64,000 bases of DNA, from the NCBI GenBank assembly GCA_037157565.1, contig JAZHRO010000056.1:30627501-30691500 (forward strand), given 5' to 3'. Source of the stretch: Thalassia testudinum (taxonomy: Eukaryota > Streptophyta > Magnoliopsida > Alismatales > Hydrocharitaceae). Positions 1 to 10,306 of this stretch are shown piece by piece (the stretch's first letter is position 1; the number at the start of each line of letters is the position of its first letter). The position numbers were made by a program, and so were the translations under genes. Under the pieces are notes generated by a model that made no database searches, had not been told where the DNA came from, and was given only the letters and a program-made list of their open reading frames with translations.

Positions 1-644
1 TTGAACGTGCGAGTTGCTACGCTAACGTGTTTGGTCTTTAAAACCTTGTCGTTGTAGCTTGAAAGCAAAGAACTCGTGTTAAACAAATAAAATTTATACC
101 GGAATTGAAATTTTGGGTTGAACACAGGGAGGCTACGTCGATCTATATTCGCAATTATATTTTTTTTAGAATTTTTCTTGAAAATCGAGGCAATGTAATT
201 ACAATGAAGCTATAACAACAATCAGACTTAAAAGGGAGAGAGAGAGAGAGAGAAATGCATTCAATAATTCAAAATGTTTATACAATAAAACCAAATAAGA
301 ATTACACTAGAAAGCGGGAAATCAGCTACACTAGAAAGTAGGAAAATTCTACACTAGAAAATTGTAGAAAAGAACAGGAGAGAGAAGTTATCCTCCTCGA
401 CGATCGCTAGGAGGAAGAGCCAGACGGGACGATGCCTATACGTAGGAGGACGGAGCAGGACGAAGCAGAAGAATGGGAATAGGGCAGCACGCCATCATCG
501 TCGCGGGATCCACTTCCCAACGGGGATGAAAATTTTGACTTTATCTCGCGAGGAGCATCCTAGGTGTGGGACAAACTTCTCTTGAGCTTTGGAGAGGTAG
601 AGAAGAGAAGGAAGGGATGATAATTTCGTGTGGAGGGTGTCTCC

Positions 645-651
645 TTTTATA
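645..651 (-). promoter_or_regulatory. TATA box of left LTR A
   Basis: Reads TATAAAA on the minus strand in the context CTATAAAAGGAGAC. The same box is kept in the right LTR at 5384-5390. Its location about 650 bp from the 3' side of the LTR is a plausible U3/R border. Confidence 0.6.
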
Positions 652-706
652 GTTGCAAGGAGTGGGGGCGATTTTGTCATTACAACTCTTAAAACATTAA
701 TTCAGG

Positions 707-740
707 ACCTTTAGTGACGGATAAAATCGTCGCTAAAGGT
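707..740. repeat. Inverted repeat upstream of the LTR-A TATA box
   Basis: Arms ACCTTTAGTGACG and CGTCGCTAAAGGT, with one internal mismatch, surround a short AT loop. It lies about 55 bp upstream of the TATA box on the minus strand. The right LTR has the same structure at 5446-5478 with more mismatches. Confidence 0.7.
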
Positions 741-1679
741 CTGAACGTGGGCGTAGTGGGCAACACGCGCACGCCAGCTCGCTTGCCCGTGCTCGCAATG
801 CATGCACACGTCCAGACGATCTCAGTTGTTCGATCGCGAGATTGAACGGCTCAGATCGCCCCTTCGCTCGCCTGCACTGCGCGCCCGCCCGCGTACGATC
901 CCGCATCTTCGCTACGCGTGCAATAGCTCGTGGGCACTATCGGGTGCACACAGCCGTTAGATTATGATCCGACGCTCGCCTACGCTCGCTTGCCCGCACC
1001 GATCACCCGCTCGCAAAGACTCGATCGTGCGTCTGAAGGCAGCCGAGCGCCTTATCCACTGCGCTACGCACGTGGATGGGGCGGGCAACAGAAGTTTTGA
1101 ACGTGCATTTTGGAATGTTGGATTGAGATCCAATGGCCCAGATCGCGCATTGGATTCTCTTTGGAAAGGCGACGGTGGACATGAGGGCCGGTTGGATGGA
1201 TGAGATGGTGCCACGTGGCGCCATCTTAGCCGTGCATCTCCTGGATGATGTAGATGGTGCCACGGTTGTCGGATTGAGTCGATTTTCGTGTCGTTAGGCT
1301 GTGATCGTCGATCCGAATCCATCTGTGTAGTCAGATTTGTCAATTGAAGTGTGGATTCACCCCATCTTGGAACTTGATCTTCTAGGGTTCCCCGATCTCT
1401 ATCTGATGCTACAGATGCCTGATTAGGACAATCTTGGAGTCGTTGAACTCCAATCGTCGCCCTGATCACAACTGTACGGTTGGATCTTCGATCCGAGGCC
1501 CCAATAAAAAGTTTGCCCTATCCAAACACATAAAAGGAGACAATTAGCCTCCATTTTATTCAAACTACTCTAAATGTAAGATGATGCATGTTATGTAATA
1601 TTTATAGCATGCAATGTAATCCTATGCTTAATAACATGCATAAATAGGCATCTTAAGTAATGTAAACGTGTTTACATCA

Positions 1680-1709
1680 TACCCCCTTACCTATCTTTTG
1701 CTAGTCACT
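1680..1709 (-). other. Terminal polypurine tract of element A
   Basis: On the minus strand this reads as a purine-rich stretch ending in AAGGGGGTA directly against the TG of the LTR. It is preceded by the shared phrase GACTAGCAAAAGATAG. Its position fits the plus-strand priming site of LTR retroelements. Confidence 0.75.
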
Positions 1710-2896
1710 AGCAAAAACAATATGCTATTTATAAAAGAATTAGGTTGGATTATTTGGGCTTGAGTTTACTTTCAGTCTTTAAGAGATTGTCTACTTAAGA
1801 TCTGAACTTTCAAAGACACAATAGTGCCCGAGTATTTGCCAAAATGCAGACCGCCTCAAGCCCTTGCCTTATTCAAAGAAAATTTTCTTTTTCTCTTTTT
1901 CCTCTTTTCTAATTTTTTTGGATTTTCAAGTTTTAGGGTTTAAGAGTGGCTTTCTACGACTATTCAACTCACCCAAGATTTGATGAGAACCCTAAGTTCT
2001 AAGCATCTTATTGTGAATGTGACAAACTCGTTGATCAGCAATTAAAATAGACTTCGAATTTCTACGCCTCTAGGTGACCTAAAAAAAAAAAAATTCTGCC
2101 TAAAGGTGTATCTTTACAATCGGTAGCTTTCTCCCTACTTTTATTTTTTTACGGGGTCAACACAAGGGTGAATCCAGTGTATATCTCCCTGATTTATTCT
2201 ACTTCTCCGCTTTTTCAAAAGTTTTTTGGGATTTTTCAGTGCATTTATTGGGCTGGGTTCTGGATAACCAGTCAATGAGCTGTTACCACCGACAACTTGC
2301 CAGCCATACTCGTGCGGTGAAGTGTGGTTTATTTCCTTTTTTTTTCTTTTCTCCTTTTCTTTTTGATTTTTTTTTCTTTCTTCTTTTTTTTAAGTAGGTG
2401 GCATCCCTGGTCTAAGATTTACCTAAAGGTAGCAAAAAAAGAAAGGTCCAGTGACTAGGTTCTGGACAACTTACCTATTGGCTGTTACCCATGATAACTT
2501 GCCAGCCATATCACCCTAAAAGGTTCATTAGCTACCCAATTTCCGTCAGAATCTCCGAACAACAAGTCAGTGACAAGATAGCATGTAGATGCTTAAAAAC
2601 TCAAAATTTATCAAATCAGAGGGTGGGTTGATAAGTCGTGTACTTATTACCCACACTTATTTACTCAAATTATGATAGAATTAAGATGGCAAGGACTCGA
2701 AAGACAAATCAACATTTTAGTGAATACACGGGCTGATTAAGTCCAAAACCTGAAGGGTCTTTATGTGTTCAAATCATAATGTAGTATTTCCAAAGATTGA
2801 AAATTTTCCTAAACCCAAGTTCTCTTTCCTAATTCCAATTTTTTTTTTTAATAAAATAAATCTACAAAGCTGTCGAATAATTTCAGAGATGAATAT
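1710..2896 (-). other. 3' noncoding region of element A between its two polypurine motifs
   Basis: No reading frame of note. It contains homopolymer-rich stretches (A-run near 2081-2092, T-rich 2335-2390, T-run near 2838-2850) and two diverged copies of a ~50-bp phrase at about 2257-2313 and 2458-2510, both ending in CTTGCCAGCCATA. The corresponding regions of B, E and F are similarly A/T-run-rich. Confidence 0.6.
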
Positions 2897-2934
2897 CCAC
2901 CCCCCATGCCTATCTAATGCAATGTCCTCATTGT
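2897..2934 (-). other. Inner polypurine-type motif of element A
   Basis: On the minus strand the segment reads GAGGACATTGCATTAGATAG followed by GCATGGGGGG. The same two-part block occurs in F (15185-15219), B (23687-23722) and E (48559-48594). It lies about 1.2 kb upstream of the terminal tract. Confidence 0.65.
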
Positions 2935-3212
2935 ATTAAAAAGACATAATACAGAGTGGAAAAGTATAGAAAGCACCTGAATTGCATGAATGTCAGGTCT
3001 GCTCCGAGATGAAAAGTAACAAGAACTGTATATGTGCTGAATTTAGTGCCTTCAGCTAGGCACACTATACAAAGAAGAGAAATGAAGAATTCACAGGTGT
3101 AGGTCAGAATCAGAATAAACAGAAGAAATCTCTGACCTGTCAGTAGATGTCCACAGATGTGGACTAGATTGTGGTGCAGACCCATACCCCATAATCGAGA
3201 ATATCTTAAGTT

Positions 3213-4710
3213 TTAGATAAAAATTACCCAAAACCTAAAATTAGTATGCAAGCGGGGTCGGGACTGCGATTTATGAGGATGCAACCCAAGACCAAAAAGT
3301 CGGGTTACAAGGAATTCAAGCTCAAAAGGATAATCATTGAATGTGTGCTTGGGTTTGACATCCTCAAAACAAATGTCATAAGGGTCCTGCTTTGATGGTT
3401 TCAGCTTAATAGGAACCCTTCGACTCAGTCTTGTACTTCCTCCGGAACTAACTTCCCAAATCAGAACTTCCCAGCTCCTATCCTTCTCATTCAGCATGTC
3501 AATTTCCAGGACCTCTTGCATATTAATCACCCCGTCTGAAATCTCCAAGTCTATATGATGTGGCTAAATCAGAATTGACTTGGGTCTAATTATCTCAGAA
3601 ATAGAATCATCGATAAGCTCAATGGGGTGTAACTGACAATCAGGACTTTTGATTGAATCCTCCAGAAAATACGATTCTGGATCCATAATGTGAGCCCTAA
3701 TAAAATTAGTTTCCTCAATTATTGGGCTATCATTTGATATTTCAAATTCCTTAGGCCCAATCGTCTCACAAAAATCATGTTCTGTAAACTCGCATGAGAC
3801 TTTGCAACTTGAATCTTCACCATTAGAATCGAAATCCGTATTAAAGTATGTCTCAAAATCATCTGTCACTTTCTGTTCCAAGGAGACATATGTTTCCTCG
3901 TACCCTGCTCAGGGATCTCAGGTGAAGAAACCAAATAATCCTTAATTGGTTGCTCTAATTCAATCTGGTCAGCCTCATAACACGTGTCCCCCCCAACAGC
4001 TACCTGAACGGGTTCTGAAATTGGCTCTCCTGAAGAGGGTTCATCCTGGGAATCATCCCATGATTGAACTAAAGCAACCACAAATCTCATCCTCAATTTC
4101 GCTAACTTCCCAAGTAGAAACTCACCCAGGTTCTTATCCTTAACATCCTGGAGCTAATCCAACAAAGACTTGTTCAAATCATCAATCATTTCAATCAGGG
4201 CCTCCAATCTCTCAATGTAAGGTATTGGCTGAACTTCTATAGATTGTATGATATTCCTCAAGTTAGCCAGAACCTTATCTTGAACCTGGTTACCCTAAAC
4301 CAAATGAGTTGGTGCAGGGTTTGGCGAGTTTGGGGTCAAAGCAGGGGAATTAATGAATTGAGATTCGTTATACCCTTCCTGATAATAGGTCATTTTAGAT
4401 TGTTCAAATGGTGGTGATGACCTAAAGGCAGTGTAATTAGAGGATGGGTAAGAATCAGTGTATCCTTCTTTATTATAGATCATATTAGGTTGTCCATGAA
4501 AGGTTGAGGATCTATAATCGATGTGGCTCTAAGAAGGATAGAAATCGCAATCAAAGTGTTCAGGGTTAGACCTTAAACACGGAGGTCTAGAACTGTATCC
4601 CGAATCTGAGTTATCCCAACTAACTGATGGTTGATTACAGTACGACTCGGGATAATCGTCATGTTGAGGATAATTCAAAACAGGAGGGAAAGAGTGAGAA
4701 TGCGTGTAAT
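3213..4710 (-). pseudogene. Gag-like reading frame of element A, broken
   Basis: From about 4710 down to 3866 one minus-strand frame stays open except for several in-frame stops (near 4528, 4294 and 4142). A frameshift near 3870 then moves to the frame that runs to 3213, with another stop near 3562. The predicted product is rich in Tyr, Ser, Pro and acidic residues and is unlike a capsid domain. Its layout, with a Tyr/Ser/Pro-rich start, then a helical segment, then a long acidic part, resembles the frame in element G (62492 onward), whose helical segment in turn resembles the C-terminal gag coiled coil of F. No protease or zinc knuckle is visible. I infer a rapidly evolving gag remnant; an unrelated element-specific protein is possible. 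Confidence 0.5.
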
Positions 4711-4725
4711 AAAATGGCGCCAAAA
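4711..4725 (-). other. Primer-site-like motif of element A
   Basis: On the minus strand, directly after the LTR end CAACA, the sequence is TTTTGGCGCCATTTTA. The TGGCGCC start matches the tRNA-Asp type primer site, but the following bases diverge from GTTGCC. A decayed site is likely. Confidence 0.45.
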
Positions 4726-5383
4726 TGTTGAAGGTGCGAGTTGCTATGCTAACGTGTTTGGTTTTTAAAACCTTGTCGTTGTAGCTTGAAAGCGAAGAAC
4801 TCATGTTCAACAAATAAAATTTATACCGAAATTGAAATTCCGGGTCAAACACAGGGAGGCTACGTCGATCTATATTCACAATTATATTTTTTTTAGAATT
4901 TTTCTTGAAAATCGAGGCGATGTAATTACAATAAAGCTATAACAATAATCAAACTAAAAAAGGGAGAGAGAGAGAGAGAGAAAACATGCATTCAATAATT
5001 CAAAATGTTTATACAATAAAACCAAATAAGAATTACACTAGAAAGCAGGAAATCAGCTACACTAGAAAGCAGGAAAATTCTACACTAGAAAGTCCTAAAG
5101 AAGAATAGGAGAGAGAAGTTATCATCCTCGACGATCGCTTGGAGGATGAGCCAGACGGGATGACGCCTGGACGAAGGAGGACGGAGCAAGACAAAGGCAG
5201 ATGAAGCAGAAGAACGGGAACGGGACAGCACACCATCATCATCGCGGGATCAACTTATGAATGGGGACGAAAATTTTGACTTTCTCACGAGGAGCATCTC
5301 GGGTGTGGGACAAGCTTCTCTTGAGCTTTGGAGAGGTAGAGAAGAGAAGGAAGGGTTGAGAATTTTGTGTAGAGGGGGTCTCC

Positions 5384-5390
5384 TTTTATA
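5384..5390 (-). promoter_or_regulatory. TATA box of right LTR A
   Basis: TATAAAA on the minus strand, same context as at 645-651. This is the copy that would have driven the element transcript before F separated it from the upstream part of U3. Confidence 0.6.
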
Positions 5391-5445
5391 GTTGCAAGGA
5401 GTGGGGGCAATTTGGTCATTACAACTCTTAAAACATTAATTCAGG

Positions 5446-5478
5446 ACCTTTAGTGATGGATAAAACCGTTGCTAAAGG
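5446..5478. repeat. Inverted repeat upstream of TATA, right LTR A
   Basis: Arms CCTTTAGTGATGG and CCGTTGCTAAAGG; positional equivalent of 707-740, with more mismatches between the arms. Confidence 0.6.
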
Positions 5479-5560
5479 CTTGAACGTGGGCATAGTGGGC
5501 GGCGCGCGCGTGCCCGCTCGCTTGCCCGCACTCGCAACGCACGCGCACATCCAGATGATC

Positions 5561-5565
5561 TCAGC
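5561..5565. repeat. Target-site duplication of F, left copy (TCAGC)
   Basis: TCAGC directly precedes the TG of the F 5' LTR. The identical TCAGC directly follows the CA of its 3' LTR at 19219-19223. Confidence 0.93.
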
Positions 5566-6272
5566 TGATGAGAGCCTCATCATGAGCCATAACCAGCTCA
5601 TTTTGACCCAATAAAGAAGATAAAAGCTCCTACATAACCTAGAAGAAGGCTTAACTAAAGGAACAAGTGCTCTGAGAAGAAAACATGAAATAAATGTTAG
5701 AACTGCAATTTTACCATTGCAGTACATAAACGGGATTTCTCAGAAGCAAAACATAGGTCAAATGGTCCAAATAAGATAAAAAGAGGGTTGAGTCAATCAG
5801 AAATGAGTTTATGTGTAATCTAAGAATTAAATGACACTTGGTAACCCTAAAAAGAGACCCGCTTAAATTAACAAGGATAAAAATCGAGTAAACCCTCCAA
5901 AAATCATGGAAAAACATCCTCTAGGGTTTAGAACACTTAATTTAGCCTTTGGAACCTAGTTTGACCTAGATTAGGGTCCTAGATCCTCAATTAACCAAAT
6001 TTGGGTTTTTACGCAAAATGTCCAGTCAAAAAAGGTCAAACCTGAAATCCAACTTCGCCATTGGATTCCATAGGTCCAAATTAGGTTTATACCAAAATTC
6101 GGACCAAACGGGAGGTCATGTTGACCTACTTTGCAATTTAGTACACCCAAATCACAAATAGGTCCCTATCTTTTGAATATCCTTGCAAAGAGCCCCCCAA
6201 GTTCTTCGCCCCCTTTGCAATCCTGTCCTGCCGCCATTGTTAGGGCAGAACCGAGCTCTGGCGAGGTTCTGA

Positions 6273-6295
6273 GAGGGATTGCTCTCTAATCCCTC
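6273..6295. repeat. Hairpin-forming repeat in U3 of F
   Basis: Perfect 8-bp arms GAGGGATT and AATCCCTC around a 7-base loop, about 200 bp upstream of the TATA box. Also present in the 3' LTR (about 17231-17253). Confidence 0.65.
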
Positions 6296-6492
6296 AGAGA
6301 TTCCCTCCCAGAAATGGAAGGGGGATTCTCTGAGGAATTCCCTTCCTTATAAAGCCAATTACAATCACTGGTGTGAACCCAATCTCTCGTGCGAACGCAC
6401 GAGAGATTTGGGTATCCACCTTCCTTCCAACTCCGGCAAGCCGGCAGACCTAATTGCGCGCTCTCCACGCGCTGATAGGAGCGACCTGCACC

Positions 6493-6499
6493 TATAAAA
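6493..6499 (+). promoter_or_regulatory. TATA box of the F 5' LTR
   Basis: TATAAAA in the context CACCTATAAAAGACCCC, followed about 30 bases later by a candidate start region around ACACAAGC. It is conserved in the 3' LTR at 17451-17457. Confidence 0.7.
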
Positions 6500-8175
6500 G
6501 ACCCCCCAGGCCCTGCCGCAGGACACAAGCTTGATTTTGACGGAGATCCCCTCTAAATTCCCTCTCTCCCATCTCCGGCCAAACGACCCACAAGCTCCGG
6601 CGACCTCCTCCCCTCCGTCTCGTAGCTCTGCTGCCATACCAGCAGCAGAGTCCTCTCTACGTCTTCCTCCCGCGTCGCGCTGTACCCCGCGCGCGTGCTC
6701 CTGACCTCATCTTCGTCGCCGCTTCCTCCCTCAAGCTCTTTCTTCCCCGACGACGGTAGTTACGAGCCATCCTCTCCACCGCCTCCCTTCCTTCCAGACA
6801 ACCCCAGATACATTCTCCATCCTCTCCTCTCTCTTTTCCCCCTATTATTTTACTTGATTACCCCTCGACAGTACCTAACCACCTCCATCATTCTCGCCTC
6901 CGACCGCCCTCCGGCGAGCTGCCCAACCACTCCGCCCCTCCACACATTTCGCCAACCCCCTCGTGAGCTTTGCCTCACCACCAAGAACCCATTCCACCCC
7001 ATCACTGCCACTCCAGACCTCCACAAGCACCCCCTGACCAACCCACCATCTCCGGCCACAGGTTGACCTAGGCACGCGCAGCTAGGCTGACCTGAAACCT
7101 GTAGCATCGGCCACCGCCTTCGCCGTGCTACGGCAAAGTTTTCCAGCTATTCTGATTGGGCCAATAGGCCGTTCTGTTGGATGTCAGGTGTACGCTCCGG
7201 CCGCCATTAACAGCTGAAGCAGCAGGGAGCTTGGAGCAGCTTCGGGCATCAGGCTTCCCAGGCTGCAGGTGCAGCAGACTCTCGCGAAGGTCGCGAAGCG
7301 AACGAGGCCAGCCAGTCGCACAGAGGAGCCATCATCTTGGGCAATCGAGTGACGAAAGCTCTGCGGGCGTGCGTGAAGGCAAGACCGACCAGATAGTCCC
7401 ACATCGTGGGATTGCAGAACTCAGGTATCCTATAAATTATTTTTGTCTTTTCTTCTTATTGCCTCCGTAAGCACAGGGGTGAGGTCCCTCACTGCCCCCA
7501 CACGCCTCGTCCGCGGCTTGATCTTGCGGATCTAGTGGATCCGACCCAACCTAAACCTACGCACTCCTCGCGCATCACCACTTGCCGGTGCGCCTGGTCC
7601 CGGGTGCGAATCCGACCCGACTACCCGTGTGGCTCTGGGAGAGCGTGCTTGGGTGAACTGCTTGAGAAAAAGAGAGACGCTTGGGTAGAGGGACGAGGGT
7701 AGGTTTTTGCTACTATGTGGTGTGCAGGAAGGAAGAAGTGACCAAGGCAGCGAACACTTAGCAGCTGAAGAATAGGAAGAGAAGAAAGAAGAGGCTGTGT
7801 AGCAGTGAAAGGAGAAGTCTTCGCCGAGAAGAAGAAGAAGAAGAAGGAAGACAAGGCAGAAGAGAGAGAAGAACAAAGAAGAGGCCAAGTGAAGACTGCA
7901 AAGAGATCAGAAGAAAAAGAAGAAGAAAGAAGAAAGGCAAGGCAGGAGAAGAAGGAAGATACAGAAGCAGAAAGGAGAAGAAGAGAGAAAGAGAGATCAC
8001 ATTTAAGACGTCTGATGCAGAAATCAGACATCCAATTCTACTTTTGTTCACAAATCCTTTTTAAAATTCTCTCTTTGAATGAATTATATTTGCATTTAAC
8101 AGTTGTATTCTTTGGTTTTACAAAGTACTGAGATTGCTCCCTGTGTTCGACCTCGGATACTCTAGTTGTTCGAGT

Positions 8176-8181
8176 AATAAA
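8176..8181 (+). terminator. Polyadenylation signal AATAAA in the F 5' LTR
   Basis: AATAAA after a phrase (GTTCGACCTCGGATACTC) that is typical of Athila-type LTR ends; about 80 bases before the LTR end. Equivalent in the 3' LTR at 19132-19137, where it would serve the full transcript. Confidence 0.5.
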
Positions 8182-8264
8182 ATTCTTTATATTTGTATAA
8201 ACGTTTTGTCGGTTATACTACAACGTAATACGCTTTAAATCCGCACAAAATCGTTGAGAACATT

Positions 8265-8281
8265 TCGGCGCTGTTGCCGAG
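8265..8281 (+). other. Primer-binding site of F (tRNA-Asp type)
   Basis: TCGGCGCTGTTGCCGAGGA begins 2 bases after the LTR. It differs at a few positions from TGGCGCCGTTGCCGGGGA, the complement of the plant tRNA-Asp 3' end used by Athila-type elements. Confidence 0.8.
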
Positions 8282-9378
8282 GAGCAACGGGCACTTTTAA
8301 AGCTTTTGATTACAACTTTTCTATCTAATATCTGACTTAACTTCTCTCTTTTGTTGTGTTCAAGCAGGGAAAGCAAAACAAAAAGGAAAGAACAATAACT
8401 GCACAACAGACTCTCCAAGGAACAGGTAATCTCCATAAGCCCTCTCTCTTAACCCTCTCGTAATCTAAAAAGGAAAAAAAGAGAAAAATCAACTTAGGGC
8501 TACCTGTTTCATATTTAGTAACTCATCAAGTTGCCTGATTTTCATTTCAACATATTTTTGTCTATTCATCCAACTAAGGCAACTAGGGCTAAAACTTTCT
8601 TGATTGAGCCCTAGGTGCTAATTTCTAAGGCAACTAAATTGGACCCACTTGAGCCAAGTTAGGGATTGCAAAGCTAGGGTTTTTAGAGACACATCTTCTC
8701 TAAAACAAAGAAACAAACTTTCCAAAAAGAGCTGTGCCTAAACCGTGTTTGAAACGATTTATACAAGAGGAACCCTAAGCAAATCAGGCTGATAATCCAT
8801 TTGAACCATAAAAGGAAGGACCTAAAAGCTCTCAAAGGAACAAGAGGTGAAGTTGATCCCCTGGGTCAACCAACCTTAATATTAGGTCACTTTTGCACTA
8901 AAAATACTTAAAAGTTCAAGTGGAACATTAAGCACCTTGATCATAAAATAAAAAAAGGTAGACTTAAGAGGTCAAGGTCTCCATTCTGGTCTACCTGGAA
9001 CCGCAGTGACAAGAGAGGTCGGGTGGGGGAAACCCTGTAACCCGTGGGGACACTCTACAGTGTAGGGGTCTTTGCGGGACTCTCCCTCTCTGGCTGCCCA
9101 GGTATTTCTCAGGTGGACGATCTTCTGATCCAGGGGTCCATCTGCCCCGAACCTCTATAGTCACTCAACAATTCTTGGGTGTCTTGATTGGGTCCAGCAC
9201 CTTCTAATCTCATCACATCTTTCGGTGCATGTTTGGCAGGAGGTCCTTAAGACCACCTTTAAGACCTCCTTTAGAAATTCATTCTCGTCGAGGCCAAGTC
9301 TCAACGCCCTTGTTTGTGCAGCAACCCCACCACATAAATCTTTCATCTGATTCAGACCCTGATTCTCCTTCTCCCATC
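8282..9378 (+). other. Untranslated leader of element F
   Basis: About 1.1 kb between primer site and gag. No substantial open frame; AT-rich at first, then a G/C-richer part near 9000-9140. I see no recognised functional motif; dimerisation or packaging signals would be expected here by analogy. Confidence 0.6.
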
Positions 9379-10306
9379 ATGGCACAACCCATTGATGAGG
9401 AGAATAACCTTGAACACCAACTTCAACGCTTGAACGATCTCTTTCAGAACTTTGTAAACCCACCGCAGCGACCTATGATGCGAGATCACTATAATCCCGC
9501 TGCGGTGGCAATCGAACCCCGAGTACGAATCCCAATTGGTGGACCTGACTCTGAACTGAAGCCCAATATGATTCATGCCATACCGAAGTTCCATGGGCTT
9601 AACTCTGAGGATCCATTCCAACACATTAAACAACTCAAGCATCTGGCCCAGACCTTCGGGTCAGATGTACGAAACCGGGATATCCTACTCATGAAAATGT
9701 TTTCGTTCTCCCTCTTGGACAAGGCTGCACACTGGTATCAGACTCAGACCCGCCCGATCAACACATGGGAGGAATTACAGTCTAAATTTTTGAAAAAATC
9801 TTCCCTGTTGGCCGGACGAATGCCGTGCACCACCAGATCACTCATTTCACTCAACAACCGGGAGAACCTCTTCACGAAGCTTGGATCGATTCCTAGATCT
9901 CATGTGAAAGTGCCCCCATCACGAAGTTCCTAAGTGGGAACAAGTCCAGTCTTTTTACCAGGGACTCCATGGGGATATTCGTCTATTCGTCAATGCAACA
10001 TGCAGAGGAAACATCATGGGCCAACACGAGGACATGGTGTGGGAGATTCTCGAAAACATGTGCGAGAACTCCATAAATAATGACTCCTTGGGCTTATTCG
10101 ACAGGACGAATGCCTGCGCATCGACGAATCTAAGAGGGACACATGAGATGCAGGACCTATCCACTTCTGTCAACATGGAATTGATGGCCAGTCGATTGGA
10201 CAAGGTCTCTATTATAGAAAAGAAGGTGGACGAGCTAACTCGACATTTGCAGCAAGCCACCTCTGCGCAAAACTCTTTTGCATGACCTCCTCTGGCAAGG
10301 GAAACA
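9379..10306 (+). pseudogene. gag: gag (capsid part) of element F, broken
   Basis: Chosen start is ATG at 9379, giving MAQPIDEENN; an in-frame ATG lies further up at 9229 but precedes the recognisable protein. The frame encodes the retrotransposon gag capsid domain: ELKPNMIHAIPKFHG, then DPFQHIK, then LLDKAAHWYQTQ and the SKFLKK region. A frameshift near 9797, a second near 9890 and a TGA near 9905 (context suggests CGA to TGA) break it. After that the frame continues to a TGA at 10283-10285 and is then in phase with the large downstream frame. Gag would form the particle; this copy cannot make a full-length one. Confidence 0.85.

Larger units (their letters stand above)
1..1679 (-). repeat. 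Left LTR of element A (3' LTR on the minus strand)
   Basis: Colinear with 4726-5565 plus 19224-20062. It contains a GA microsatellite near 236-252, a TATA box on the minus strand at 645-651, an inverted repeat at 707-740, and a CpG-rich stretch of about 750-1060. It ends ...ACATCA at 1679, immediately followed by the polypurine motif. The several overlapping open frames inside it on both strands are not genes. Comparison with the right copy shows many scattered substitutions, so A is older than F. Confidence 0.87.
4726..5565 (-). repeat. Right LTR of element A, proximal part
   Basis: First 840 bases of the right LTR (5' LTR on the minus strand), matching 1-830. It ends at the insertion site of element F; the rest resumes at 19224. 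It contains the TATA box (5384-5390), so F inserted in U3 about 175 bp upstream of the TATA box. Confidence 0.87.
5566..8262 (+). repeat. 5' LTR of element F
   Basis: Begins TGATGAGAGCC and ends ...GTTGAGAACA. It contains the promoter (TATA 6493-6499), a GC-rich R/U5 part around 6540-7300, a purine-rich GAA/GAG block (about 7801-7995) and the AATAAA signal at 8176-8181. Relative to the 3' LTR it lacks 11 bases near 5870, between two AGG triplets. Open frames in the LTR (for example Lys/Glu-rich or Ser/Leu-rich ones at 7532-8131) are composition artefacts. Confidence 0.95.

Noticed and set aside
957..1469. Open frames of 60-170 codons on both strands, and a matching 152-codon frame at 19394-19852
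   Set aside because: They lie in the GC-rich part of the A LTR, overlap in several phases and have no family features.
7532..8131. Ser/Leu/Phe-rich minus frames and a Lys/Glu-rich plus frame, repeated at 18389-19087
   Set aside because: Opposite strands of the purine-rich block in the F LTR; both LTRs carry them and none resembles a protein family.
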